A stretch of 64,000 bases of DNA, taken from the NCBI GenBank assembly GCA_037953745.1, contig JBAKBP010001590.1, positions 62,001-126,000 on the forward strand. Reading direction: 5' to 3'. The translations under genes and the position numbers were made by a program. Origin of the DNA: Lithodes maja. Lineage: Eukaryota > Arthropoda > Malacostraca > Decapoda > Lithodidae. Of this stretch, positions 20,860-31,381 are shown in pieces (position 1 is the stretch's first letter; each line of letters starts with the position of its first letter). The notes beneath the pieces are model-generated. The model searched no databases and was not told the DNA's origin. It worked only from the letters and a program-made list of their open reading frames with translations.

Positions 20860-21061
20860 AGTTGATGAGCCGGCTACCCTCCCACGCGGACCAGATTGAC
20901 TCCCTGACGGCCCCGATGTTGCAGCGTGTGGAGACAGTGTATGTGTTAGGGCTGTTACTGTTGGGGAAGCAGCGACGGGAGGTACAGGCTCAGCTGGCCA
21001 CGCTATGTCTCATTCCTCGACTATCACACCTCTTCGATCTGTTTATCTGGAAGTGTGAAGC
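20860..21061 (+). CDS. TRPC4AP: TRPC4AP (TRUSS) homologue, internal exon
   Basis: This is a host gene exon, not a transposon. The acceptor is GGTGTACAG before 20860 and the donor is GTGAGT at 21062. The open frame (codons from 20862) encodes MSRLPSHADQIDSLTAP, then VETVYVLGLLLLGKQRREVQ and LIPRLSHLFDLFIWK. This follows the pattern of the TRPC4AP segment with LEVLYVLCVLLMGRQRNQV and LIPGLNNLFDKLIW in vertebrates. TRPC4AP is an armadillo-type scaffold acting with TNF receptor/NF-kB signalling and as a substrate adaptor of CUL4-DDB1 ubiquitin ligase. The exon ends in codon phase 2, which matches the next exon. Upstream exons are not found in this window, consistent with a long, transposon-filled intron. 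Confidence 0.82.
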
Positions 21062-21335
21062 GTGAGTTACTCTACCCAAATGACTTAATTTTTTCAGTTT
21101 AATATTTTTATTTTTGGGCTAATTCCTGTAAAACAATTGCCGGGATCATATCTATTACTACTTGTACCCAAATATATAATAATGCTTAATTTAAAATGTG
21201 TGTATGTACAGGTATTATTATTTATGTATTGTAATTGTTTTTTGTTCAACTTCTACAGTATGTACAGTATTCCCATTTGTTTAAAACAAAATGTTGTTTA
21301 AAGATAAAACTCAGTTACATTATGTGGTTTTCCAG

Positions 21336-21456
21336 TTATCAGGAAAGAGTGCGAGTGCCGGGCCACCTGAGTTCCTGTGAGTGTAGTCCAGAGGTGGCAC
21401 TTAAGATACAGTTCCTCAGACTAGTACACAGTTTCTGTGACCAGTCTGAGTACAGG
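21336..21456 (+). CDS. TRPC4AP: TRPC4AP (TRUSS) homologue, next internal exon
   Basis: The acceptor TTTTCCAG precedes 21336, and the donor GTAAGA starts at 21457. The first base completes the codon split by the previous exon, and 40 full codons follow, including SSCECSPEVALKIQFLRLVH. This is very close to the CDCSPDITLKIQFLRLLQSF block of vertebrate TRPC4AP, in the expected order after the preceding exon. The intron between the two exons is 274 bp. The match in order, phase and sequence makes a chance hit unlikely. No later exon is visible up to the window end. Confidence 0.85.
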
Positions 21457-23478
21457 GTAAGACATTCACATTTATTGTAACTAATTCTTTGTGAAGTTAG
21501 TCCTACCCTAATGGTATAGTTCCTTACACTTTGGCCTTGACATTGGATGGTAAATATTTATCGAATATTGTTGATAATTTTTAATTTGATAGTACAGTAC
21601 TGTACAAATGAATGCAATTTTGTCAGATTTTGCATACATTTCACATCAATAAAGAACCCTTAACTAGATTTCACCAAATACCTATTACAGTGCACCCTCT
21701 GTATTTCACGATTCTAATCAAGGATTTTTCAATAGAGCGACACTTAAAATAATCCCTATACTGTATCTATTTTGAGCGAAATAATCTCCATAGTTGGGGA
21801 GAAATTAACAAAAATATGTCTTTTAGAGGATTCGAACCAAGGCGAAAGAAAGAGATACAGTCAGTCCCCCCGATACACGTATCCTCAGTCCGTGTTTACC
21901 CTAATCCGCGTCGAGGAGTCCAAAAGGTACTCGGTCCTAAAACGCGAATTTACTCCACAATACCCGGATTGCGGTTGAAGAGTGGTGTAAAAATGCTGTA
22001 TTTCGTATTCCCCGCCACCCGCCTCCCTACTCCGCGCCACCCTTCTCCGCCGCCAGACTAGGCCGGCGCCGCTCAGCTGTTGTTGTTGTTATTGGTGCAC
22101 TCATATCCAGTAGTTCGTTCTTTGAACGATGGCAGTTTCATTTATTTTTATTAACTTTCTTCATATTACTTGCTTGCGAGATGTTGCAGCGGGAAGATGT
22201 TTGTCTCTCGGTTGGCCTACCCAGAATACTACTGGGCGCCGAAAATATAAGTTTTCCAACACCCAATTGCTGTCCCAACTTCTATTATCGATCTTCAATG
22301 TTCATATAAGTTCAAATAAACGCGCATGGAAAAGAAATAGGCCTAATGCCTAAATACAGTTGGTCCTCCGGTAACGCGAGTTTTAGAAACGCGGATTTGG
22401 TGGCACGCGGTACACCCCAAATATCCAAAATGTTACTAACGCGGTCAATACTTAGACTGGTGCGGGGTCCAGCTGGGCTCCGAACCTTTACTCCCGACTT
22501 TCGTAGCTCATATTTCTTCATATATATGGCCTAACCAAGTTTTTATGCATACCGGAGGTAGATATGATCATTCCCGTGCATTGGGTGAATACTAGCACAC
22601 TCCACATTGTGTATTTAATGTGCGAGGTGAGAATAATTACCGAAACGCACTTATGTTATTGTTTGGCTGTCGAGTGAGTGTGTGTGTTGTCATTGTGTGG
22701 ACAACATGGCTATGCTATCTCGGTCGCCGAATCTTTACTTACGACTTTCATAATTTACCGATGCTCATATCTCTGCAAATAAATGGCCTAACCAAGTGTT
22801 TATGCCTACCAGAGGTAGATATGATCGTTGTTGTGCGTTGGGTGAAGACTAGAACACCCTACATTGTGTAGTTATTGTGTGAGGTGAGAAATAATAAGAC
22901 GGCGAGTTAGGCGGGAATTCCGAAGCTACGATTTTCGTAATTTACCGATGCTCATATCTCTGCAAATAAATGGCCTAACCAAGTGTTTATGCATACCAGA
23001 GGTAGATATGATCGTTGTTGTGCGTTGGGTGAAGACTAGAACACCCTACAATGTGTAGTTATTGTGTGAGGTGAGAAATATGATGGAGGGATTTCAGAGC
23101 TTTGATCGAAAAATGTCGGCTACTGCTGTGACTCTCTCTCATTAGCCTAGATGCCTAGCCTAAACGAAATATTTATTCAGAGGTAAGAGTTGTTGCAATG
23201 GGCAAATCAACTCATTGCACATGTCAAATAACCTTTATAATTGATTTAATAATTATTATTAAGTTCCTTCCAACAACCAACTATACTCCTAAAATCGATT
23301 AATGAAATTTACAAACACATGTGGCAGTCCGTGGATTCGAACCCAGGACGCTCACACCGAAAATCAACACCTTATGCATCGCATCACGAAGACAGTTAAC
23401 ATACATATAAGCCTATAACATAGGCTTCTATGGTGAAAAAGTGGACTTTGTGGAAATCCCCAGAACACCAAGGTACCT
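21457..23478. other. Intronic or intergenic DNA with solitary pogo-type ends
   Basis: No gene is supported. Three separate sites have a TA followed by CAGT and a CACG/ACGCG-containing terminus: 21688 (CAGTGCACCCTCTG), 21858 (CAGTCAGTCCCCCC) and 22357 (CAGTTGGTCCTCCGGTAACG). All face the same way, and none has a partner inverted end nearby. They look like remnants of Tigger/pogo elements. A three-copy repeat occupies 22488-23085. Confidence 0.45.
22488..23085 (+). repeat. Diverged three-copy repeat
   Basis: A block with GCTCATATCTCTGCAAATAA, GGCCTAACCAAGTGTTTATG, then AGGTAGATATGATCGTTG and a GTGAGGTGAGAAATA end occurs from about 22763 and again from 22950 (187-bp offset, nearly identical). 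A more diverged copy begins near 22506. No coding capacity is evident. Confidence 0.8.
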
Positions 23479-23482
23479 TTAA

Positions 23483-23935
23483 CCCTCCGTTCCCGGATGG
23501 GCTCTTGAACGCCCATAAAAAAGCATGTAACAGGAACCCGGATGGTCTCTTAAACACCCATGACGTCACAGCCTGTGAGCTTGCTGTGCGCGGCGTCGGT
23601 CCGACGCATGTAAACAACAGCCGGCTGGACCGACGCTCCGCATCTCCGGCCACAAGAAGGAGAGCGTCGCTTGTTCTTGTGTGCCTGTATGTTGTTGTTA
23701 AGTATCGAAAAGTGGTGTAAAGTGGCTGTTTTGGCCATAAAGTTATCTCCAATGAAATCATCATCACAGCTCAACCAGTTGACTTAGAGAGCTCTACTTA
23801 ATGCCATTCTACAGGTAAATAACACCGCTACACTTGGGGATGCGCGGGAATGCGGGAAGCAGTCTGATTAACGAATATACGGTAACCTAGCCTAGACGTT
23901 TTTCGGCCAAAACACCCGGATTTCGAGGAATATAT
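23483..23935 (+). mobile_element. piggyBac-like MITE, 3' end missing
   Basis: TTAA at 23479-23482 is followed by CCCTCCGTTCCCGGATGG, matching the layout of the piggyBac left end at 727. A second CCCGGATGG block lies 45 bp further in, compared with 44 bp in the complete element. Near the other side, AGAGAGCTCTACTTAATGCC and CATTCTACA (about 23787-23814) resemble 4778-4807 of the complete element, and AAAACACCCGG near 23910 resembles its AAAACCCCCGG. There is no transposase. The terminal ~40-50 bp and right TTAA are absent because the LTR retrotransposon begins at 23936. Confidence 0.65.
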
Positions 23936-25758
23936 TGTGACGCACCCAGTGCGTGGCAACGTAACCTGATTGTACTCCTTGGTACTCCACTGTGCCGTGT
24001 GCCGGTGCGGTGCCGTGTGCCGGTGCCGTGTGCCGTGTTGGCTGCTTATATTGAGTGTGACAACGTATAACTGTGTTCTTTGTATCTCTGCAAAGGTCTC
24101 GTCATTTGCTAACCAGTGGTGGGTTTTGTTTTAAGCCATGTCGAGACCTTCCATTTAATATGTAGTATCAATAGAGAAGTTGATAGATGAGATAATAGGA
24201 ATTCAGAGAGAGAGAGTGAGTTAGACTTCAGAGCGAGAGGGTAGCGGTGCGCCACGCTGCCGGGGGGGTGGTTGCCAGACGTATGGACCGGTTGGCAGCC
24301 CTGCGCTTATAGCTAGGTGCGACAGGGTTGGTAGTACATTGCCGCCTGCATATGCTGCCTGGCTGCCCATGTTGTCGTACTGCACATTGCATGGAGGCTC
24401 GCTGTGTGTTCCATGATCAGGTTGCCTAGAACCTTTGAGATTCTAACATCCCTTGCCCTCTCTCCCAATTTCTCACGGTTGCACTCTTTCTCTCTGACGA
24501 CATTACTCTCATTTCATTCTTCTCTCTATTTAAATGCATACCCTTCCCTTGAGGTCCTAAAGGAGTTTCAGCACCCACCTCTCGTATTACTCTTAGGACA
24601 AGCATATATTTACATGTATTAGATTTAAGGGGTTAATGTGAACAGCGATCTTCTTGATGAGGATAGTTGGTGAACGTTCTACATGTTCACGAGTTATATG
24701 CCCAGCTCATCATCCAATTTGTGACTAGACTAGTGCCATGTGTAAGAGCCCGACCATGCCCAGGAGTTGTCTGTAGAGGGGTGAGGGCTTAGCCTTGATT
24801 TGCCTACCGAGCCAGGAGCGAGTGCAGTACCAGAGACTACAGCTCGCTCGTAGTGCCGGTATAGTAGAGTAACGTAATTTATCTGTCCTTGTGTTCTCTG
24901 CAGTCTTTTCCTGGGTTCTCGCTTTCGGTGCTGGGACTCGTTGTTCCTGTGACTTGGCCTGCTAGCTAGAACACATGGGGATGATGAGTGGGTTATATCT
25001 TTATTTTACTATGCATTGCAGCTCTCTTTAAGTTTATGTATGTAACACTTTACAGTACACATTACTCACACACAAGACAACACTATTAATACTTTCATGT
25101 ATCAATTAACTGCACTGTCGTTTTGCTGCTGTGTCCGGAGTTCCGTTGCGTAGGGCGCATACGGACTCAGAGGGGAGACAGAGTGAGAGAAGCGAAGTAG
25201 CCTATGCGGTAGTAGGCTACCGGCGCAGTACTGTTGCCTGCAACCTTTTAGTTATTCCAAGTATAGATTCATTATTACAATAAGTGACTACTATTTATGT
25301 TCCTTCCATGTGTATTATTAGGTATCTACTGGATCATGAACATCTTGTATGCTACATGCTAGTGCATGTTAGTAGGGGACAGTTATTCTAGTGCACGCGC
25401 TTTCAAGTAGGCGTGTACATTTGTCATTTAGCATTTCACTGTCATACCTTTAGCCTGCTTCTATTCTACATCATTAGAGGCTTAATATTAACGTAGTTTC
25501 TTGAGTATTGCATTTCTTAGTAATAACGTAACCTATAAATGTCTGAGGGAGTTTAGCCTCATAGCCTACCCCTGTTGTACACTTTCGCCGAGTTAAGGTA
25601 CCTCGTTACCATAGACGATAACTCTGTAGGGCGTTGGTGCTTTTGTTGTCTGGAGCATATAGTATTTGGGACTGGAATCGAGCGTGTCGTTGTCACATAA
25701 GCCATTTCTGTCCTACGATCAAGAATCCCGAATATGTATTGCCGATCCAGCCGTAACA
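23936..25758 (+). repeat. 5' LTR of the Gmr1-like element
   Basis: It starts TGTGACGCACCCAG and ends CAGCCGTAACA, canonical TG...CA. It repeats at a constant offset of 7446 bp as the 3' LTR. Short open frames inside it (for example 72 codons at 24404) are present in both LTRs simply because the copies are identical. Confidence 0.95.
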
Positions 25759-25761
25759 AAA

Positions 25762-25779
25762 TGGCGACCTTGCACAAGA
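25762..25779 (+). promoter_or_regulatory. Primer-binding site, tRNA-Arg-like
   Basis: TGGCGACCTTGCACAAGA lies 3 bp after the 5' LTR. TGGCGACC is the start of the tRNA-Arg primer site used by 412/mdg1-type Gypsy elements, so arginine tRNA priming is inferred. The related element at 33205-38789 has the same first 13 bases. Confidence 0.75.
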
Positions 25780-26028
25780 TTCAGTAGTATCCTATCACAT
25801 GTTTTTTGGAGAACTATTCTATGCTACCTAGTAGAGCTGGCTAGAATTTTCTTGCATATTGGAGGAATTTTTATTGTGTCATTATTGTATTGGTGGACTT
25901 GCAGATTGTTTCGTTGGGGGTGTCTAGAGTAGAGTCATTCAAGCATCTTTAACATTTTGTGAGTCGAGACTGCAATTAGTAATAAGCACTTTTTTTTTTT
26001 TTTGAACAGCAATTGTATAACCAGCACT

Positions 26029-29000
26029 ATGTCTAATGACTCATCATTTACGGGGGAGGATAACACGGTACAGCCTAGTAACCAGCAAGTACAACAGATG
26101 TTTAGGGAGGGGAGTGTTATAAGTGGAGAGAGGGATGCCCGGGCATTTTTGCAGACACCTTTGACCGAACAGCGCCTGCAGGCTATTGATTGTTACGGTC
26201 TTCGCTGTTTAGCCACGGTTTTGGGGCGGGACTGTCCTGACAGTTGGCCCAAGAAGAATTTGGTGGCATGTTTGTTGGGTGATGGCGATGGGGCGGTGGG
26301 TGGAGTGGGGTCTTGGGGGGTTCCCTCCAAGCCTCCATTCCACTCTACCCCTGAGCTGGGCCCTCAGCCAGCGAGTCTTAGCACGATGCAGCAGGAGGGT
26401 TCTCAAGGGCAAGCTGGCTTACCCGTAAACACGTCTCGGTGTGGATCCCCCATTTTGTGCTCTCCCCCCCCAGGCCTGTCTCCTGAGATGTTATTTCAGC
26501 TAGAACTAGCTAAGTTTAAGCTGCAGGAGACTCAGATACAACAGGCTAGTATAGAACGCATAGAGGTTGCTAGAATCCAAGCCAATCAGGATGCAACCAG
26601 GTACCAGGCTGAAATGGATGTCGAGAAGTCTAGAGTAGAGACCACGGGGCGTCATCTCGGTGGTGGGCACTGGGTTACAGACTCACTTTCGCATTTAATT
26701 AAGTTAGTACCCGCATTTGATGAGACAGCAGTGACTGAGTTTTTTGCTCGTTTCGAAAAGAAGTGTCGTGAGTATGACTGGCCGGAGGTTAAATGGGCAG
26801 CATTAGTTTCATCACGTCTAGTGGGTAAGGGGTTGAAAGCCTACGATGCACTGTCACTGGACGAGAGTGTAGTGTATGGACTGGTGAAGGAGGCTGTGCT
26901 CCGGGCCTACGAACTGCAACCCGAAACTTATAGATTGAAGTTCCGTGGCGTGAATAAGAAGAGCGACGTCAGTTTTATGGAGCACGCACGGGACTTAACA
27001 GATGCAGGTAATAACTGGTTTCGGTCCGAGCACGCAGAGTCGGCTGAGGAAATTAAGCAACTTTTCTATCTGGAACAGTTTTACAAATGCACTGGAACCG
27101 ATCTAACGCTGAACATTAAGGAAAAATGTCCCAAGACAGTAGAGGAGGCTGCCAAGATGGCAGACCTCAGATTATCATTGATTCGTGGTTGCGGTGCCGC
27201 TCAGAGGGCTGAGTCAGGGCAGAAGGGGCGCTATACCCCACCCACCAGAGTTTTCGATAATAACAAATCCTATGACACACATAACCACACTAAATGCATT
27301 GCACCTAATAACACCTACAAACACAAGCCTCTCCCGTTTACTAAAGGTCAGGCCCCTTCTTCGCCCGCACAAGGGAAGAAGCCCATTGGGGATGTGAAAT
27401 GTTACAAATGTCAGAAGCTAGGCCATTATTCACGTGAGTGCCCTAGTAACACTCCCGCTAAGCCGGTGTCATTGGTTCACAGTATCGGTGTGTCTCTGAA
27501 GGCTGCAGCAACTGCCCGGGGTAGGTTGTCAGCAGCTGAGGCACACGCGGTAAAGAAGCGTACGGAAGGCTCGACACCTGTCCGGGACACTTTCTGTGGC
27601 CATCGGGGGCACGGGTTTGTGAGCTGGGGGAGTGAACTACGGAGGGTTGACTTGCTGAGGGATACGGGGGCTTCGCAAACTTTGTTGAGGAACTTCACAG
27701 GGAAACCGATAAATGCGGCCAGAGTTGTTGTGGTGCAGGGTATAAATGCTACGAGGTCATACCCACTTGTGAGGTTGGAGTTGAGAGTGGGAGAGGTGTG
27801 CAGGGAGCTGGATGTAGGGATCGTTGAGTGTTTGCCAGTTGAGGGCGTCGACCTTCTTCTCGGCAACGACTTTGCGGTGCCCTCTTCCGGGACTCCACCC
27901 TTAGTCGTTGCCGAGAGGGCGGCCGACGTGGATGGTGAGAATCGGGAATGGGTTGGGAGGTGCCAACAGGATGAGATGGCCTGTGTGGTAACCCGATCTC
28001 GCTCTGCGGCTCCTGCACAGCCTAGCACTCAACCTCGGGGACAGTGGAGGAAGGATCAGGAGAAGGTTGCTAAGGGCAGGAAAAGGGACATTGATTCTGC
28101 TGCACTTCTCGGTGATTCGGTACTTGGACCTATAATAAACACGGGAGTTGACTCTGGCCCAGATATGGTGTGTAACAAGGCAGAGTTGGGTAAGACTTCG
28201 CGTGAGGCAAGAGCTGTAGCGAGAGCCACTAAGGCAGTAGAGCCTACTAGCCGGGGTAATGTCTTATTACAAAACCATCTTGATGCATTGACGCCCAGGG
28301 ACATTAGTGAGCAGCAGCTGCAAGACGCTAGCCTAGCTCGTTATAGCAATGGTGCCATAGAGTTGGAGGAAGATGGGGATGCGAAGCCGGGAGATTTCTT
28401 TAGGCTCAACAGGATATTGTACCGCAGATTTCTAGACCCCAAATCGAAGTGGGAGGGCGGTGCGAGGGTAGTAGACCAGGTGGTTGTTCCAAATAAGTAT
28501 AGAGAGTCCTTATTGTGTCTGGCGCATGATGTGCCGGTGGCGGGTCATTTGGGGGTAACAAAAACATTGGCGGCATTGGGCAGGTTTTTCTGGTGGCCTG
28601 GGGTCAAGGCTGATGTCTGTGCATGGGTGGCTGGGTGTGCGACCTGCCAGACAACGGGGAAGCCTAACCAGACAATCCCGAAGGCACCTTTGTTTCCCAT
28701 ACCTGTCACCGGGCCTCCGTTCAGCAAAGTTGTAGTAGATTTGGTTGGCCCTTTCCCGCCTACTAGTAGTGGCAATAAATTCCTGTTGACAATCATGGAT
28801 GTGGCTACGAGATACCCGGACGCATACCCCATGAGAAACGGCTCGGCAAAGGCAGTTGTTAAAAACTTATTATTGTTCTGTTCCCGTTATGGATTTCCAC
28901 GTGAGGTGCAGTCAGACCAGGGGAGCAATTTTACATCCAAATTGTTCAAGCAAACCCTTCAGTTGCACGGTATATGTTCTGTAGTGTCGTCAGCCTACCA

Positions 29001-31101
29001 TCCCGAGAGTCAGGGAGTCTTGGAGCGGTGGCACTCGACCCTGAAGAGTATGCTACGCTGTTACTGTGCAGAACATGACACTGATTGGGATTTGGGTCTG
29101 CCGTATGTTCTGTTCGCTGCACGTGAAGTCCCAGGAGAGAGCCTGGGGTTCAGTCCAAATCAACTAGTCTTTGGCCATAATGTGAGAGGACCTTTAAGTA
29201 TGGTGAAAGAGATCTGGGAGGGCGAAGAGAAGCCGGGGTCTGTACTTAAATATATCCTTGAGAGCCGGGAGAGACTTATAGGTTGCATGGCAGCGGCAGG
29301 TAATAACTTGGTTAATGCACAGGCGGTCATGAAGCACCAGTATGACGCCAAGGTGAAGCTTCGGGAGTTTTCGGTGGGTCAGGAGGTAATGTTGCTTTTA
29401 CCTTTGCCTGGACACCCCCTTTCTGCCAAGTTTATTGGGCCGTATGTGGTGGCTAAGAAACTGTCCGACCTTGATTATCTCGTTGCAACACCTGACCGTA
29501 GAAAAAAACATCAGTTATGTCATGTTAACCTCATGAAAGAGTATGTGAGACGCCCCTCAGAGCCTCTCACTGTCCCTGTGCTGGCCTGCAGCGGCCAGGG
29601 TGGAGAAGGAGGTGGGGACAGTCATGCTGCTGAGGAGGATAGCTGGGACTGTGTCATTTCCGCGGAACAGTGGGCGGGGAATACTGAACAAGAGGCTAGG
29701 CAAGCTGTAAGTCACCTGCCTGAGCACCAGGGTGCTGCTGTCCTAGGCCTGTTCAGGTCATACCCCTCTGTTTTCGCCGAACACCCAGGTCTCACTACTC
29801 AGGTAACGCACGACGTGGACGTCGGTGATAATGTGCCCTTCAAGTCAGTGCCCTACCGTGTGCCCCCGGTAAAGTTGCCAGCTTTACGGGAGGAGTTAAA
29901 GTACATGGTTGAGAGAGGGATGATCACTGAAGGTTATGTGAAGTGGACATCACCCGTCACGTTGCAGCCAAAACCTGACGGCAAGGTGCGGTTCTGCATA
30001 GATTTTCGTAGGCTAAATGGCTTGACCACTACCAACCCTTACCCTTTGCCTCGAGTTGACGACAGCGTGGACAAGATAGGGAATGCAAAGTACCTTACTA
30101 AAATTGATCTTGTAAAAGGCTACTGGCAAGTACCCCTGTCGGACCGAGCTAAGCAAGTTTGTGGTTTTGTGGTAGATGGCAAGACCTACCAATGTAACGT
30201 AATGCCTTATGGGCTTAAGAACGCACCTGCCACGTTTCAGAACCTGATGAACGATATTTGTGACGAAATCCCTAACTGCACGGTCTACCTTGATGACGTG
30301 ATAGTGTATGATGACACTTTTGATAATCACCTAAGGCACTTAGAGACCCTGTTTGGGAAGTTGCACGATGCTGGGCTGGTGGTGAACCTGAGGAAGTGCG
30401 AGTTTGTAAAGGCTACTGTGCAGTATCTTGGCTTCGTGGTCGGGTTAGGCCGGGTGTGCCCCCCCCTGAGCAGGATACAGGCTATCAATATGTTTACCAG
30501 GCCCACCACTAAGCGCCAGGTCATGCGGTTCCTAGGTATGATAGGCTATTATAGGCGCTTCATCCGGGGATACTCTACTGTCTTAGCACCGTTAACTGAT
30601 CTACTGTCGAAGTCAGTGAAGTTCTGTTGGGCTGCGGAGTGTCAGAGGGCTTTCGACCTAGTCAAGCACCTGCTGTGTACACATCCGATTTTGAGAGCCC
30701 CAGACTTCTCCAGGAGTTTTCAGCTGGCGACTGATGCCAGCGGTGTGGGTGCCGGGGCAGTGTTACTGCAGACTGATTCCGAGGGCTTGGAACACCCAGT
30801 GAGCTTCTTTTCTCGCAAGTTTAATTCGGCACAAAGGAATTACTCGACTATAGAGAAGGAGCTTCTTGCTATCGTTTTGTCGCTCAAACATTTCGAAGTT
30901 TATGTTCCAGCCTACGGCCCGGTAGTGACGATTTATACGGACCATCATCCCTTGAAATTCCTAAATCAGTTTCACAATCGGAATATGCGGTTGACCAGGT
31001 GGTCCCTAATGCTCCAAGAGTATAATCTCAACATTCAGCATATTGCCGGGAGTGAGAACGTGATAGCAGATTGTCTATCAAGGGTTGATGATCCAGGATA
31101 G
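26029..31101 (+). CDS. Gag-Pol polyprotein, integrase upstream of RT (Gmr1-like)
   Basis: The open frame extends up to 26002, where the codon is TTG; the first ATG is 26029, giving 1690 residues. Domains in order: Gag with coiled-coil-like segment and retrotransposon-gag core (to ~400); CCHC knuckle CYKCQKLGHYSREC (~458); aspartic protease LLRDTGAS (D~545); integrase with HHCC zinc finger (~833-870) and catalytic D904, D963, E999 (a D,D35E core); a linker with a Gly-rich stretch; reverse transcriptase with D1360 (KIDLVKGY) and YLDD at ~1420-1423; RNase H with D1569 (ATDASG) and YTDHHPLKF. The product would form particles, copy the RNA and integrate the cDNA. In most Ty3/Gypsy elements integrase follows RNase H; here it precedes RT, as in Ty1/copia and the Gmr1 group. 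No env-like frame is present. Confidence 0.93.
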   Translation: MSNDSSFTGEDNTVQPSNQQVQQMFREGSVISGERDARAFLQTPLTEQRLQAIDCYGLRCLATVLGRDCPDSWPKKNLVACLLGDGDGAVGGVGSWGVPSKPPFHSTPELGPQPASLSTMQQEGSQGQAGLPVNTSRCGSPILCSPPPGLSPEMLFQLELAKFKLQETQIQQASIERIEVARIQANQDATRYQAEMDVEKSRVETTGRHLGGGHWVTDSLSHLIKLVPAFDETAVTEFFARFEKKCREYDWPEVKWAALVSSRLVGKGLKAYDALSLDESVVYGLVKEAVLRAYELQPETYRLKFRGVNKKSDVSFMEHARDLTDAGNNWFRSEHAESAEEIKQLFYLEQFYKCTGTDLTLNIKEKCPKTVEEAAKMADLRLSLIRGCGAAQRAESGQKGRYTPPTRVFDNNKSYDTHNHTKCIAPNNTYKHKPLPFTKGQAPSSPAQGKKPIGDVKCYKCQKLGHYSRECPSNTPAKPVSLVHSIGVSLKAAATARGRLSAAEAHAVKKRTEGSTPVRDTFCGHRGHGFVSWGSELRRVDLLRDTGASQTLLRNFTGKPINAARVVVVQGINATRSYPLVRLELRVGEVCRELDVGIVECLPVEGVDLLLGNDFAVPSSGTPPLVVAERAADVDGENREWVGRCQQDEMACVVTRSRSAAPAQPSTQPRGQWRKDQEKVAKGRKRDIDSAALLGDSVLGPIINTGVDSGPDMVCNKAELGKTSREARAVARATKAVEPTSRGNVLLQNHLDALTPRDISEQQLQDASLARYSNGAIELEEDGDAKPGDFFRLNRILYRRFLDPKSKWEGGARVVDQVVVPNKYRESLLCLAHDVPVAGHLGVTKTLAALGRFFWWPGVKADVCAWVAGCATCQTTGKPNQTIPKAPLFPIPVTGPPFSKVVVDLVGPFPPTSSGNKFLLTIMDVATRYPDAYPMRNGSAKAVVKNLLLFCSRYGFPREVQSDQGSNFTSKLFKQTLQLHGICSVVSSAYHPESQGVLERWHSTLKSMLRCYCAEHDTDWDLGLPYVLFAAREVPGESLGFSPNQLVFGHNVRGPLSMVKEIWEGEEKPGSVLKYILESRERLIGCMAAAGNNLVNAQAVMKHQYDAKVKLREFSVGQEVMLLLPLPGHPLSAKFIGPYVVAKKLSDLDYLVATPDRRKKHQLCHVNLMKEYVRRPSEPLTVPVLACSGQGGEGGGDSHAAEEDSWDCVISAEQWAGNTEQEARQAVSHLPEHQGAAVLGLFRSYPSVFAEHPGLTTQVTHDVDVGDNVPFKSVPYRVPPVKLPALREELKYMVERGMITEGYVKWTSPVTLQPKPDGKVRFCIDFRRLNGLTTTNPYPLPRVDDSVDKIGNAKYLTKIDLVKGYWQVPLSDRAKQVCGFVVDGKTYQCNVMPYGLKNAPATFQNLMNDICDEIPNCTVYLDDVIVYDDTFDNHLRHLETLFGKLHDAGLVVNLRKCEFVKATVQYLGFVVGLGRVCPPLSRIQAINMFTRPTTKRQVMRFLGMIGYYRRFIRGYSTVLAPLTDLLSKSVKFCWAAECQRAFDLVKHLLCTHPILRAPDFSRSFQLATDASGVGAGAVLLQTDSEGLEHPVSFFSRKFNSAQRNYSTIEKELLAIVLSLKHFEVYVPAYGPVVTIYTDHHPLKFLNQFHNRNMRLTRWSLMLQEYNLNIQHIAGSENVIADCLSRVDDPG

Positions 31102-31371
31102 TCGTGCACGGTGTGTGGGTTGAGCAGGAGTAAAATTAGGCTATCATAACGCCGTCCAAAAAGATTATAAAACAATAAAATAAACGAGAAATTTTTTTTT
31201 AGTTTTGTAAGTCTTTATTGTTGTAGCATGATGCATGCGATATTGTGTTTTATGTATAATTCACACTTCAGTTGTTGTGCACCTTTTGCAATTAGTGGCA
31301 GCTAAGGGTAGCAGGTCGGTTGGTTGCCTGTCAGATTTTGATAATGCTTCTAAGGTCGATTATCTAAAATC

Positions 31372-31380
31372 TTGGGGGGG
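31372..31380 (+). promoter_or_regulatory. Polypurine tract
   Basis: TTGGGGGGG ends one base before the 3' LTR and would prime plus-strand DNA synthesis. Confidence 0.8.
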
Positions 31381-31381
31381 C

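Noticed and set aside
24404..24622. 72-codon frame repeated exactly at 31850-32068
   Set aside because: Both lie inside the matching 1823-bp LTRs; the repetition reflects LTR identity, with no recognisable domain.
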